From: Eriocheir sinensis
Taxonomy: Eukaryota; Arthropoda; Malacostraca; Decapoda; Varunidae
Assembly: GCF_024679095.1 (NCBI RefSeq)
Contig: NW_026111770.1
Location: 278,001 to 342,000, forward strand
Reading direction: 5' to 3'
Length of the DNA stretch: 64,000 nt
This document shows, one piece after another, positions 28,707-43,769 of the stretch. Within the stretch, counting starts at the first letter, position 1; each line of letters starts with the position of its first letter. A program made the translations under genes and the position numbers. A model generated the notes under the pieces. It was given only the letters and a program-made list of their open reading frames with translations. It ran no database searches and was not told the DNA's origin.

Positions 28707-29723
28707 TAAGAACATAAGAACATAAGAACGCAGGAGTCTGCAAGAGGCCGGTAGGCCTGTACGAGGCAGCTCCTTTGACCCTAAGCTCCCATGTATCTAA
28801 CCCCACCTAATATCGCTGTCCATGAATTTATCTAGTCTATTTTTGAATGTGACAATTGTATTGGCACTCACCACATGACTGCTAAGCCTATTCCACTCAT
28901 CCACCACCCTGTTAGTAAACCAATTTTGGCTATGTCCCTGTTGAATCTGAATTTATCCAGTTTAAACCCGTTACTTCGTCCTACCGGTTCTCTTACCAAC
29001 AAAACCTTATGAATGTCTCCCTTATTAAAGCCCTTCATCCATTTATAAACCTCGATCATGTCTCCACGCACCCTTCGCCTTTCTAGAGAATGCAAGTTTA
29101 ACTGTTTGAGTCTTTCCTCGTATGGCAAGTTTCTCAACCCCTGAATCATCTTAGTCATCCTCCTCTGCACCGATTCTAACATTTTGATATCCATTCTATA
29201 GTAGGGTGACCAGAACTGAACCGCATAGTCAAGATGAGGTCTAACTAATGCTAAATATAGTTTGAGGAAGACTTCGGGGCTTCTGTTGCTTACGCTCCTT
29301 GAAATAAATCCCAGTACCCTATTAGCTCGATTTCTAGCTTGAATGCATTGTGCCCTTGGACGGAGATCAGAGCTCACTAAGACCCCTAAATCCCTCTCGC
29401 ACCCAGACCTACTTATGAGAGTGTCATTTAAGCAATAGTTATGTGAGGGGTTGTTCCTACCTACACTCAGAATACTGCACTTCCCTACATTGAACTCCAT
29501 CTGCCATTTATCCGCCCAGTCATATAATCTGTTGAGTTCACCTTGGAGAATACTAGCGTCCTGATCCGACTCAATTACTCTACCGATCTTGGTATCATCT
29601 GCAAATTTACTAACATCACTACTAATTCCTGTGTCTAAGTCATTGATATAAATAATAAACAAAAGTGGACCTAATACCGAGCCTTGTGGGACCCCACTCG
29701 TAACACATCCCCAGTCAGATCTT
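28707..29723 (-). mobile_element. 5'-truncated CR1/jockey-type LINE fragment
   Basis: About 1.0 kb of GC-richer sequence inserted in the satellite. On the minus strand it reads from RT motif B to a 3' untranslated region ending in tandem 8-bp units (AAGAACAT on the plus strand, 28,708-28,727). A terminal array of short 8-bp units, with no poly(A), is typical of CR1-clade LINEs. A candidate 5-bp target duplication TATTT is at 28,702-28,706 and 29,724-29,728. The left inverted arm (about 6,210-6,245) keeps the uninterrupted monomer. The 5' end is cut just upstream of the RT palm, the usual result of incomplete reverse transcription. Assignment to CR1 rather than another jockey-group clade is inference. 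Confidence 0.9.
28797..29717 (-). pseudogene. LINE reverse transcriptase, C-terminal part, truncated and frameshifted
   Basis: The reading frame is open from the truncation at 29,717, through RT motif B (SGVPQGSVLGP, about 29,650-29,700) and the catalytic FADDTK (motif C, about 29,605), to 28,868. The following region has the usual LINE thumb/connection features: ERDLGVLVS, RANRVLGF, VRPHLDYAVQFWSP and YEERLKQLNLHSLERRR. Near 28,921-28,926 an A-run is one base short of what the frame needs. The frame carrying the usual C-terminal end (VVDEWNRL and beyond) then continues to a TAG at 28,797. There is no endonuclease domain and no start codon. It is a dead fragment. The full-length element would encode ORF2 for target-primed reverse transcription. 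Confidence 0.9.
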
Positions 29724-32253
29724 TATTTGAATATGTATTTATATAGAAATCTACGTTATTTTATGTGTATTCGCATATATATTTTGAAACAAATTTACAT
29801 TATTTTTTATGTATTTTGCATATCTATTTCAATACAAATTTACCTTATTGTATGTGCATTTTGTATATTTATTTTGATACAAATTCAATTATTTTATGTG
29901 TATTTTGGTATCAATAATTTAAAAAAAAATGCGTTATTTTATAGGTATTTTGCATCTTAATTTTCATACAAATTTACATTATTTTATTAATATTCTGTGT
30001 ATATATTTTGATACGATTTTACATTATTCTATTTGTGTTTTGTATATATTTTTTTATACATATTTACATTATTTAATGTGTATTTTGTATATATATTTCA
30101 TACAAATTTACGTTATTATATGAGTATTTGTTTATATATTTTCTTTCAAATTTACATTATTTTATGTGTATTTTGTATATGTATTTCAATAGAAATTAAC
30201 CTAATTTTATGTGTATTTTGTATATTTCTTTTCATACAAATTTAAATTATTTTTGTGTATTTTTGTATATAGTTTTATACAAATTTAGGTTATTTTATGT
30301 ACGCATTTACATTATTTAATGTGTGTTTTGTATATATATTTTTATCCAAAGTTACTTTATTTTACGTTCATTTTTGGACATATATTTTTATAGAAATTAG
30401 CGTTATTTTATATGTATTTGTATATGTTTTCTCATACAAATTTACATTATTTTATTGCTATTTTGTTTATTTAGTTTGATACGAATTACATGATTATATG
30501 TGTATTTTGTACATATTTTTAAACAAATTTACGTTATTATATGTATTTTTATAAATATTTTGATACAAATTTACATTATTTTATGTATTTTGTATATACA
30601 TTTCAATTCAAATTTAGCTTATTTTATCTATAATTTGTATATCTATTTTCATATAAATTTAATTACTTCTGTGTATTATTGTATATAGTTTTATACAAAT
30701 TTACGTTATTTTATGTGTATTTTGTATATTTATATTTATACAAATACACATTCTTTTATTGGTATTTTGTTTATTTATTTTGATACGAATTTACATTATT
30801 TTATGTGTATTTTGTATACATTTTTTTATACGTGTTTACTTTATTTTACGTGTATTTTGTATATATAATTTTATACAAATCTACGTTATTTTATGTGTAT
30901 TCGTATATATATTTTGAAAAAAATTTACATTGTTTTATATGTATTTTGCATATCAGTTTCAATACAGATTTACCTTATTGTATGTGTATTTTGTATATTT
31001 ATTTTAATAGAAATTAATTTTTTTATGTTTATTTTTGTATATATATTAAAAAAATGCGTTATTTTATGGGTATTTTGCTTCTTTATTTTCATACAAATTT
31101 ACATTATTTTATTAATATTCTGTGTATTTATTTTGATACGATTTTACATTATTCTATTTGTGTTTTGTATATTTTTTTTTATACAAATTTACGTTATTTT
31201 AAGTGTATTTGTTTATGTATTTTCATTCAAATTTATAGTATTTTATATGTATTTTGAATATGTATTTCAATACAAATTTACCTAATTTTATGTGTATTTT
31301 GTATATTTATTTTCATACAAATTTAAATTATTTTTGTGTATTTTTGTATATAGTTTTATACAAATTTATGTTATCTTATGCGTATTTTGTATATTTATTT
31401 TCATACAAATACACATTCTTTTATTGATATTTTGTTTATTTATTTTGACGCGAATTTACATTATTTAATGTGTATTTTGTATATATATTTTTATACGTAT
31501 TTACATCCTTTCATGTGTATTTTGTATATTTATAAAAAATGCGTTATTTTATGGGTATTTTGCATCTTTATTTTCATTCAAATTTACATTATTTTATTTA
31601 CATTCTGTGTATTTATTTTAATACGATTTTACATTATTCTATTTGTGTTTTGTATATATATTTTTTATACATATTTACATTATTTAATGAGAATTTTGTA
31701 TATATATTTTATACAAATTTACGTTAATTTAAGTGTATTTGTTTATATATTTTCATTCAAATTTACATTATTTTATGTGTATTTTGTATATGTATTTCTT
31801 TACAAATTTACCTAATTTTATGTGTATTTTGTATATTTATTTTCATACAAATTTAATTTATTTTTGTGTATTTTTATATATAGTTTTATACAAATTTACG
31901 TTATTTTATGTGTATTTTGTATATGTATTTTCATACAAATACACATTCTTTTATTGATATTTTAATTATTTATTTTGACACGAATTTACATTATTTAATG
32001 TGTATTTTGTATATATATTTTTATACGTATTTACAACATTTTATGCGTATTTTGTACATATATTTCATTATAAATTTGCCTTATTTTAAGTTTATTTTTA
32101 TATCTCTTTTCATTCAAATTCAAATCATTTTATGTGTATATATTTATTTGTATTTACGTTATTTTATGTGTATTTTCATTCAAAATTACATTATTTTATC
32201 GGTATTTTGTTCATTTATTTCGATACAAATTTAGATTATTTCATGTGTATTTT
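29724..32253 (+). repeat. 45-bp satellite, block 10 (sense on +)
   Basis: Continuation of block 9 beyond the LINE, mirroring about 4,116-6,200. Shared rarities with the left arm include TTACATCCTTTCATG (31,501) and the monomer with TTGGACATATATTTT (30,374). The GGGTATTTTGC marker lies near 31,068 and 31,552. No gene is seen. Confidence 0.93.
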
Positions 32254-32271
32254 CTATATATATACATATAG
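32254..32271. other. Polarity-switch hinge, type A (inverted copy)
   Basis: CTATATATATACATATAG, the reverse-complement form of the hinge at 4,098 with one change, at a plus-to-minus switch. Confidence 0.8.
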
Positions 32272-35200
32272 AGTAAATTTCTATGAAAATATATATTCAA
32301 AATACATATAAAATTGTGTAAATAAGTATAAAAATATATATATCAAATACACCTAAAAAAAATGAAAATTCGTATCAAAATAAATAAATAAAATTCCGAT
32401 AAAAGAACGTATATTTGTAGGAAAATAAATATACAAAATACACATAAAATTACGAAAATTTGAATAAAAATATATACAAAAATACACAAAATTAATTTCA
32501 ATTTGTATGAAAATAGATATACAAAATACACATATAATTAGTTAAATTTGTATTTAAATACATGTACAAAATACACATAAAATAATGTAAATTTGTATGA
32601 AATGAAAACAAATTCACATAAAATAACGTACATTGGTATAAAATAGATATACAAAATATACATAGAATAATGTAAAATCGTATCAAAATAAATACACAGA
32701 ATATCAATAAAATAATGTAAATTTGTATGAAAATAAAGATGCAAAATACCCATAAAATAAAGCATTTTTTTTTATGAAAATACATATACAAAAATACACA
32801 TAGAATAATTAAATTTGTATTAAAATTAATATACAAAATGCACGTACAATAAGATAAATTTATATTGAAAAAATATGCAAAATGCACATAAAACAATGTA
32901 TATTTGTTTCAAAATATATATACGAATACACATAAAATAACATATATTTCTATAGAAATATATATACAAAATACACATGAAATGATGTAAATACGTATAA
33001 AAATATATATATATATATATACACAATACACATTAAATAATGTGAATTCGCGTCAAAATAAATAAATAAAATATTGTATGAAAATAGATATACAAAATAC
33101 ACATAAAATATTTTAAATTTATATAAAACTCTTTTTATAAAAATATATATACCAAAATAATAAAATATTTAGATTTGTATTACAATAAATATACAAAATG
33201 CACATACAATAAGGTAGATTTATATTGAAATAGATATGCTAAATACATATAAAACAATGTAAATTTGCTTCAAAATATATATATACGAATACACATAAAA
33301 TAACGTATCTATAAAATATATACAAAATACACATTAAATGAAGTAAATACGTATAAGAAAATGTATACAAAGTACACATAAAATAATTAAATTTGTATTA
33401 AAATAAATATACAAAATACACATACAATAAGGTAAATTTATATTGAAATAGATATGCAAAATAAACATAAAATAATGTAAATTTGCATCAAAACATATAC
33501 GAATACACACAATAAAATAACGTAATTTTTTATGAAAATATATATAAAAAATACACATAAAATAATGTAAATACGTAGAAAAATATATATACAAAATACA
33601 CATAAAATAATGTAAATTCTTATGAAAATAAATGAACAAAATATCACTAAATGAAATGAAAATATATAAGCAAATACACATAGAATAACGTAAATTTGGA
33701 TAAAATATATATACAAAATAAACATTAAATAATGTAAATATGTATAAAAAAAATATATATATATACAAAATACACATAGAATAATGTAAAATCGTATCAA
33801 AATAAATAAACAGAATATCAATAAAATAATGTAAATTTGTATGAAAATATATATGCGAATACACATAAAATAACGCTAAAATTTGAATCAAAATATATAC
33901 AAAATACACATAAAACTACGTAAATTTGTTTTGAAATATATATACAAAATACCCATAAAATATTGTAAATTTGAATCAAAATATATAAAGAAATACACCT
34001 AAAATAACGTGAATTCGTATAAAAATATATATACAAAATACACATAAAATAATGTAAATATGTATATAAAATATATACAAAATAAACATAGAATAATGGA
34101 AAATCGTATCAATATAAATAAACAGAATATCAATCAAATAATGTAAATTTGTATGAAAATAAAGATGCAACATACCAATAAAATAACGGATATTTGTGTA
34201 AAAATATATAAACAAAAATACTTAGAAAATAATTAAATTTATATTAAAATAAATATACAAAATGCACATACAATAAGGTAAATTTGTATTGAAATAGATA
34301 TGCAAATATACATCCATAATGTAAATTTGTATGAAAATGTATATACGAATACTCATAAAAAAAGTAAATTTCTATGAAAATATACATAAAGAATAGATAT
34401 ACAAAATACACATATAACAATTTAAATTTGTATTAAAAATGTATAAAATACACATAAAATAATGTAAATTTGTATGAAATGAAAACAAATACACATAAAA
34501 TAATGTATATTTATATAAAAAATATATACAAAATACACATAGAATAATGTAAAATCATATCAGAAATAAATACAGAATATCAATAAAATAATGTAAATTT
34601 GTATGAAAATAAAGATGCAAAATACCCATAAAATAAAGCATTTTTATAAAAATACATATATAAAATAAACATAGAATAATCAAATTTGTATTAAAATAAT
34701 ATACAAAATACACATACAATAAGGTAAATTTGTATTGAAAAATATGCAAAAACGAATACACATAAAATAACGTAAAATTTCTATATAAAATATATATACA
34801 AAACACATGAAATGATGTAAATACGTATAAAATATATATTGAAAATACACATTAAATATTGTAAATTCGTGTCAAAATAAATAAACAAAATATCATGAAA
34901 AGAATGTATTTGTATGAAAATAGATATACAAAATACAAATTAAATAACCTGAATTTGTATAAAACTATATACAAAAATAATTTAAGCTTGTATGAAAATA
35001 AATATACAAAAAAGACATAAAATTAGGTAATTTTGTTTTGAAATACATATACAAAATACACATAAAATAATGTAAATTTGAATGAAAATATATAAACATA
35101 TACACTTAAAATAACGAAAATTTGTATCAAATATATATACAAATACACATTAAATAATGTAAATATTTATAAAAAAATAGATACAAAACACAAATAGAAT

Positions 35201-35987
35201 AATGTAAAATCGTATCAAAATAAATACACAAAATATTAATAAAATAATTTAAATTTGTATGAAAATTAAGATGCAAAATACCCATAAAATAACGCATTTT
35301 TTATAAAAATATATACGAAAACACATAAAATATCTGATTTTGTATTAAAATAAGTATACAAAATGCACATACAATAAGGTAAATTTGTATTGAAATAGAT
35401 ACGGAAAATACATATAAAACCATGTAAATTTGTTTCAAAATATATAAAGGAATTTCTATAGAAATATATATACAAAATACACATATAATTAAGTAAATAC
35501 GTATAAAAAAATGTATACAAAATACACATAAAATAATGTAAACTCGTATCAAAATAAATAAACAAAATACTAATAAAAGAATGTGTTTGTATAAATATAA
35601 ATATACAAAATACACATAAAATAACGTAAATTTATATAAAACAATATACAAAAATACATAAAAGTAAATAAATTTGCATAAAAATAGATATAGAAAATAC
35701 ATATAAAATAAGCTAAATTTGAATTGAACTATATATACAAAATACATAAAATAATGTAAATTTGTATCAAAATATTTATAAAAATACACATATAATAACG
35801 TAAATTTGTATAAAAATATATAAACAAAATACACATTAAATAATGTAAATACGTATAAAAAAATGTTCAAAATACACAAATAATCATGTAATTCGTATCA
35901 AAATAAATAGACAAAATACCAATAAAATAATGTAAATTTGTATGAGAAAACATATACAAAATAAACATAAATAACGCAAATTTCAAT
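32272..35987 (-). repeat. 45-bp satellite, block 11 (sense on -)
   Basis: Minus-sense array with a change of homology inside it. About 32,272-33,650 mirrors the start of the window. From about 34,140 to 35,987 it matches 6,730-8,262 in direct orientation, for example ATCATGAAAAGAATG at about 34,893 and 7,507, and ATAGATATACAAAATACACA at about 34,393 and 6,975. The stretch between is ordinary satellite that I could not assign to either. A short TA run is at about 33,005-33,021. No gene is seen. Confidence 0.9.
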
Positions 35988-36017
35988 GAAAATATATATA
36001 ATATAATATATTTTTAT
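35988..36017. other. Polarity-switch hinge, type B (direct copy)
   Basis: GAAAATATATATAATATAAT then ATATTTTTAT, with the same minus-side flank CATAAATAACGCAAATTTCAA as at 8,263. Sense changes from - to +. Confidence 0.8.
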
Positions 36018-37438
36018 ACATATTTAAAATATTTAAGGTATATTTTGTATATATATTTTATCCAAATTTACGTTATTTTATGTGTATTTGTTTATATATT
36101 TTCATACAAATTTACATTATTATATGTGAGTTTTGTATATATCTTTCAATACAAATTTGACTAACATTATGTGTATTTTGCATGTCTATTTTCAAATAAA
36201 TTTAAATTATTTTTGTGTTTTTTTGTATATATTTTTATACAAATTTTAGTTATTTTATTTGTATTTTGAATATATAATTTCCTACAAATATACATTCTTT
36301 TATTGGAATTTTGTGTATTTAATTTTTTACGAATTTACATTATTTTATGTGTATTTTGTATATATATTTTTCTACGCATTTAAATTATTTTATGTGTATT
36401 TTATATATAAATTTTCATAAAAATTTACGTTATTTTATTGTGTGTATTCGTATATAATTTGATACAAATTTTATACAAATTCATGTTATTTTATGTGTAT
36501 TTCTATATATATTTTCATACAAACTTAAATTATTTTATGTGTATTTTTACATATGTTTCATTAAAAATTTACCTTAGTTTATGTTTATTTTGTATATTTA
36601 TTTTATTCAATTTTAAATTATTTAATGTGTATATTTGTATTTGTATTTCGGTTATTTTTGTGTGTTTTCTATATATATTTTCATCCAAAATTACATTATT
36701 TTATTAGTATTTTCCTAATTTAACTCGATACGAATTTAGATTATTTCAATGGTATTTTGTATACATATTTTTATACTCATTTACATTATCTAATGTGTGT
36801 TTTGTATATATTTTTTTATGCAAATTAATTTAATGTGCATTTTTGTACATATATTTTTATAGAAATTTGCTTTATTGTATGTGTATTTTGTATCGTTTTC
36901 TCATACAAATTTACATTATTTTATTGTTCTTTTTTTTATTTATTTTGATACGAATTACATGATTATATGTGTATTTTGTACATATTTTTTTATACGTATT
37001 TACATTACTTAATGTGTATTTTGTTTATATATTTTTATACAAATTTACGTTATTATATGTGTATTTATTAAAAATATTTCGATACAAATTTACTTTATTT
37101 TATGCATTTTGTATATATATTTCAATTTAAATTTAGCTTATTTTGTGTGTATTTTGTATATCTATTTTCATATAAATTTAATTACTTCTGTGTATTTTTG
37201 TATATAGTTTTATATAAATTTACGTTATTTTATGTGCATTTTGTATATTTATATTTATACAAATACACATTCTTTTATTGGTATTTTGTTTATTTATATT
37301 TATACGAATTTACATTATTTTATCTGTATTTTGTATACATTTTTTATACGTATTTACTTAATTTTATGTGTATTTTGTATATATATTTTTATAGAAATCT
37401 ACGTTATTTTATGTGTATTCGTATATATTTTGAAACAA

Positions 37439-37556
<118 letters not shown>

Positions 37557-38176
37557 CATATCTATTTCAATACAAACTTACCTTATTGTGTGTGCATTTG
37601 TATATTTATTTTGATATAAATTCAAATATTTTATGTGTATTTTGGTATATATAATTTTATAAAAAATGCGTTATTTTATAGGTATTTTGCATCTTAATTT
37701 TCATACAAATTTACATTATTTTATTAATATTCTGTGTATATATTTTGATACGATTTTATATTAGTCTATTTGTGTTTTGTATATATTTTTTTATACATAT
37801 TTACATTATTTAATGTGTATTTTTTATATATATTTTATACAAATTTACGTTATTTTAAATGTATTTGTTTATATATTTTCATTCAAATTTACATTATTTT
37901 AAGTGTATTTTGTATATGTATTTCAAAACAAATTTAACTAATTTTATGTGTATTTTGTATATTTATTTTCATACAAATTTAAATTATTTTTGTGTATTTT
38001 TGTATATAGTTTTATACAAATTTAGGTTATTTTATGTGTATTTTCTATATCTATTTTCATACAAATACACACTCTTTTATTGATATTTTGTTTATTTATT
38101 TTGAAGCGAGTTTACATTATTTAATGTCTATTTTGTAAATATATTTTTATACGTATTTATATCATTTCATGTATTT

Positions 38177-38289
<113 letters not shown>

Positions 38290-38751
38290 CTATAGAAATC
38301 TACGTTTTTTTATGTGTATTCGTATATATAATTTAAAACAAATTTACACTGTTTTATGTGTATTTTGCATATTTTTTCAATACAAATTTACTTTACTGTA
38401 TGTGCATTTTTTATGTTAGTTTTAATACAAATTTAATTATTTTATAAGCATTTTGCATCTTTATTTTCATTCAAATTTACATTATGTTATTGATATTCTG
38501 TGTATTTAATTTAATTCGATTTTTCATTATTCTATGTGTATTTTGTATATATATTTTATACAAATATGCGTTACTTTATGTGTATTTGTTTTCATTTCAT
38601 ACAAATTTTCATTATTTTATGTGTATTTTGTACATGTAATTAAAAGTGTATTTTGTATATTTATTTTCCTACAAATATACGTTCTTTTATCGGAATTTCC
38701 TTTATTTATTTTGATACGAGTTTACATTATTTGAGGTATATTTCGTATATA

Positions 38752-39037
<286 letters not shown>

Positions 39038-39866
39038 CATTATTTTATTGTATTTTGTATGTATATTTTCATAGAAATTTACTCTATTTTATGAGTATCC
39101 GTATATATATTTTGATACAAATTTACTTTATTGATATGTATTTTGCATATCTATTTCAATACAAATTTACTTTATTGTATGTGCATTTTGTATATTTATT
39201 TTCATAAAAAATTAATTATTTTATATGTATTTTTGTATATATATTTTTATATAAATATGCGTTATTATATGGGTATTTTGTATCTTTATTCTCATACAAA
39301 TTTACATTATTTTAATGATATTCTGTTTATTTATTTTGATACGATTTTACTTTATTCTATGTGTATTTTGTATATATATTTTTATACATATTTAAATTAT
39401 TTAATGTATATTTTGTATATATATTTTATCTAAATATACGTTATTTTATGTGTATTTGTTTATATATTTTCATACAAATTTATATTATTTTATGTGGGTT
39501 TTGTATATGTATTTCAATACAAATTGACTAGTTTTATGTGTATTTTCCAAATCTATTTTCAAACAAATTTAAATTATTTTTGTGTATTTTTGTATATATT
39601 TTTATACAAATTTTAGTTATTTCATTTGTATTTTGTATATATATTTTCCTACAGATATAAATTCTTTTATTGGAATTTTGTTTATTTATTTTGATACGAA
39701 TTTACATTATTTTATGTGTATTTTGTATATATTTTTCTACGTATTTACATTATTTTAAGTGTATTTTGTATATATATTCTCATAAAAATTTACCTTATTT
39801 TAATGTGTGTATTCGTATATAGTTTGTTACAAATTTTATACAAATTCATGTTATTTTATGTGTATT

Positions 39867-40009
<143 letters not shown>

Positions 40010-40894
40010 TAAAACAAATTTACATTATTTTATGTGCATTTTTACAAATATTTCAGTAGAAATTTACCTTATTTTATGTTTATTTTGAATATTTATTTAA
40101 TTCAATTTTAAAAACATTTAATGTGTATATTTGTATTTGTATTTAGGTTAATTTATGTGTATTTTCTATATATATTTACATAAAAAATTACAATATTTTA
40201 TTGGTATTTTGTTAATTTAATTCGATACGAATTTAGATTATTTCATAGGTATTTTGTATACATATTTTTATACGCATTTACATTATTTAATGTGTGTTTT
40301 GTATATTTATTTTTATGCAAATTTAATTTAATTGATGTGCATTTTTTTGAAATTTGCGTTATTTTATGTGTATTTTGTATATGTTTTCTCATATAAATTT
40401 ACGTTATTTTATTGGTATTTTGTTTATTTATTTTGATACGAGTTAAATGATTATTTTTATATTTTGTACATATTTTTCTATACGTATTTACATTATTTAA
40501 TGTGTATTTTGTTTATATATTTCTATACAAATTTACGTTATTATATGTGTATTTGTATAATTATTTTGATAAAAATTTACATTATTTTATGTATGTTGTA
40601 TATATATTTCAATTCAAATTTAGCTTATTTTATGTGTATTTTGTATATCTATTTTCATACAAATTTAATTACTTCTGTGGATTTTCGTATATAGTTTTAT
40701 ATAAATTTACGTTATTTTATGTGTATTTTGTATATTTATATTTATACAAATACACATTCTTTTATTAGTATTTTGTTTATTCATTTTGATACGAGTTTAT
40801 AGTATTTAATGTGTATTTTGTATACATTTTTTTATACGTATTTACTTCATTTTATGTGTATTTTGTATATATAGTTTTATAGAAATCTACGTTA

Positions 40895-40915
40895 CTTTAT
40901 GAAATATACATAAAA
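40895..40915. other. Polarity-switch hinge, type C (direct copy)
   Basis: CTTTATG, AAATATA, CATAAAA: the spacer is identical to that at 13,558, with one changed base in the first arm. Sense changes from + to -. Confidence 0.83.
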
Positions 40916-43769
40916 TAACCTAAATTTGTAATACATGTACAAAATACACATAAAATAATGTAAATTTGTAAGAAATTAAAACAAATACACATAAAATAAC
41001 GTACATTTGTATAAAATATATATAAAAAATATACATAGAATAATGTAAAATCGTATCAAAATAAATACACAGAATATCACTAAAATAACATAAATTTGTA
41101 TGAAAATAAAGGTGCAAAATACCCATAAAATTAAGGATATTTTTTATAAAAACACATTCAATAATTAAATTTTTATTAAAATTGATATACAAAATGCACA
41201 TACAATAAGGTAAAATTTTTTTTTTAAATATGCAAAAAGCAATGTAAGTTTGTTTCAAAATATATATACGAATACACATAAAATAACCTAGATTTCTATA
41301 GAAATATATATACAAAATGCACTTGAGATGCTGTAAATACGTATAAAAATATATATACAAAATAGACATTAAATAATGTAAATTCGTGTCAAAATAAATA
41401 AACAAAATATCAATAAAAGAATATGTATTTGTATGAAAATTCATATACAAAATACACATAAAATAACGTAAATTTGTATAAAACTATGTAAATTTGTATT
41501 AAAATATATAAACAAATACACATAAAATAACGTAAATTTGGATAAAAATATATATACAAAATACACAAATAATAATGTTAAATCGTATCAAAATAAATAA
41601 ACAGAATATCAATTAAATAATGTAAAATGGTATGAAAATAAAGATGCAAAATGCCCATATAATAACGCATATTTGCATAAAAATATATATACAAAAATAC
41701 ACATGAAATAATTAAATTTGTATTGAAATAAATATACAATAAAGTAAATTTGTATTGAAATAAATATGTAAATCAATAGTGTAAATTTGTATCAAAATAT
41801 ATATACGAATACACATAAAATAAAGTAAATTTCTATGAAAATATACATACAAAATACACATAAACTTATGTAAATAGTAAAAAATATATATCCCAAATAC
41901 ACCTAAAATAATGTAAATTCGTATCAAAATAAATAAACAAAATTCCGATGAAAGAACGTATATTTGTTGGAAAATAAATATACAAAATATACATAAAATA
42001 ACGAAAATTTGTATAAAAATTTATACAAAAAAAAACACAAAAATAATTTCAATTTGTATGAAAATAGATACCCAAAATACACATATAATTAGTTAAATTT
42101 GTCTTTAAATACATGTACAAAATACATATAAAATAATGTAAATTTTTATGAAATGAAAACATATAAACATAAAATAACGTACATTTGTATAAAATATATA
42201 TACAAAATACACATGGAATAATGCAAAATCGTTTAAAAAAAATAAACAGAATATCAATATAATAATGTAAATTTGTATGAAAATAAAGATGCAAAATACA
42301 TATAAAATAAAGCATATTTTTATAAAAATACATATACAAAAATACACATAGAATAATTAAATTTGTAATAAAATTAATATACAAAATGCATATACAATAA
42401 GGTAAATTTGTATTGAAAAAATATGCAAAATACACATAAAATAGTGTAAATTTGTTTCAAAATCTATATACGAATACACATAAATCAACGTAGATTTCTA
42501 TAGAAATATATATACAAAATACACATGAAATGATGTAAATACGTATAAAAATATATATACAAAATACACATTACATAATGTAAATTCGCGACAAAATAAA
42601 TAAACAAAATATCAATAAAAGAATGTGTATTTGTATGAAAATAGATATACAAAATAAACATAAAATAACATAAATTTGTATAAAACTATATACAAAAATA
42701 CACAAAAATAATTTAAATTTGTATGAAAATATATATCCAAATACACATAAAATTAGGTAAATTTATATTGAAATACATTTACAAAATACACATAAAATAA
42801 TGTAAATTTGAATGAAAATATATAAACAAATACACTTAAAATAACGTAAATTTGTATAAAATATATATACAAAGTACACATTAAATAATGTAAATATGTA
42901 TACAAAAATATATACAAAACACAGAGAATAATTTAAAATCGTATAAAAATAAATACACAGAATATTAATAAAATAATGTAAATTTGTATGAAAATTAAGA
43001 TGAAAAATACCCATAAAATAGCGCATTTTTTTTTAAATATATATACCAAAACACACATAAAATATTTGAATTTGTATTAAAATAAATATACGAAATGCAC
43101 ACACAATAAGGTAAATTTCTATTGAAATAGATATGCAAAATACATATAAAACAATGTAAATTTGTTTCAAAATATATATACGAATACACATAAAATAACG
43201 TAGATTTCTATAAAAATATATATACAAAATACATATAAAATGAAGTAAATACGTATAAAAAAATGTATACAAAATACAGAAAAAATAATGTAAACTCGTA
43301 TCAAAATAAATAAATAAAATACTAATAAAAGAATGTGTATTTGTATAAATATAAATATACAAAATACACATAAAATAACGTAAATTTATATAAAACTATA
43401 TACATAAATACACAAAAGCAATTAAATTTGTTTGGAAATAGATATACAAAATACACATAAAATAAGCTAAATTTGAATTGAAATATATATACAAAATACA
43501 TAAAATAATGTAAATTTGTATCAAAATATTTATAGAACTACACATATAATAACGTAAATTTGTATAAGAATATATAAACAAAATACACATTAAATAATGT
43601 AAATACGTAAAAAAAAATATGTACAAAATATACATATAATCATGTAATTCGTATCAAAATAAATAAACAAAATACCAATAAAATAATGTAAATTTGTATG
43701 AGAAAACATATACAAAATACACATAAAATAACGGAAATTTCTATAAAAAATATATGTACAAAAATGCAC
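40916..43769 (-). repeat. 45-bp satellite, block 13 (sense on -), ends at the BEL insertion
   Basis: Minus-sense array. The last bases, ACAAAAATGCAC, are half of a monomer whose other half (TGCACATAAAATAAACTAAA) continues at 53,281 beyond the BEL element. About 40,920-41,460 resembles 53,800-54,240 in reverse complement. No gene is seen. Confidence 0.93.
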
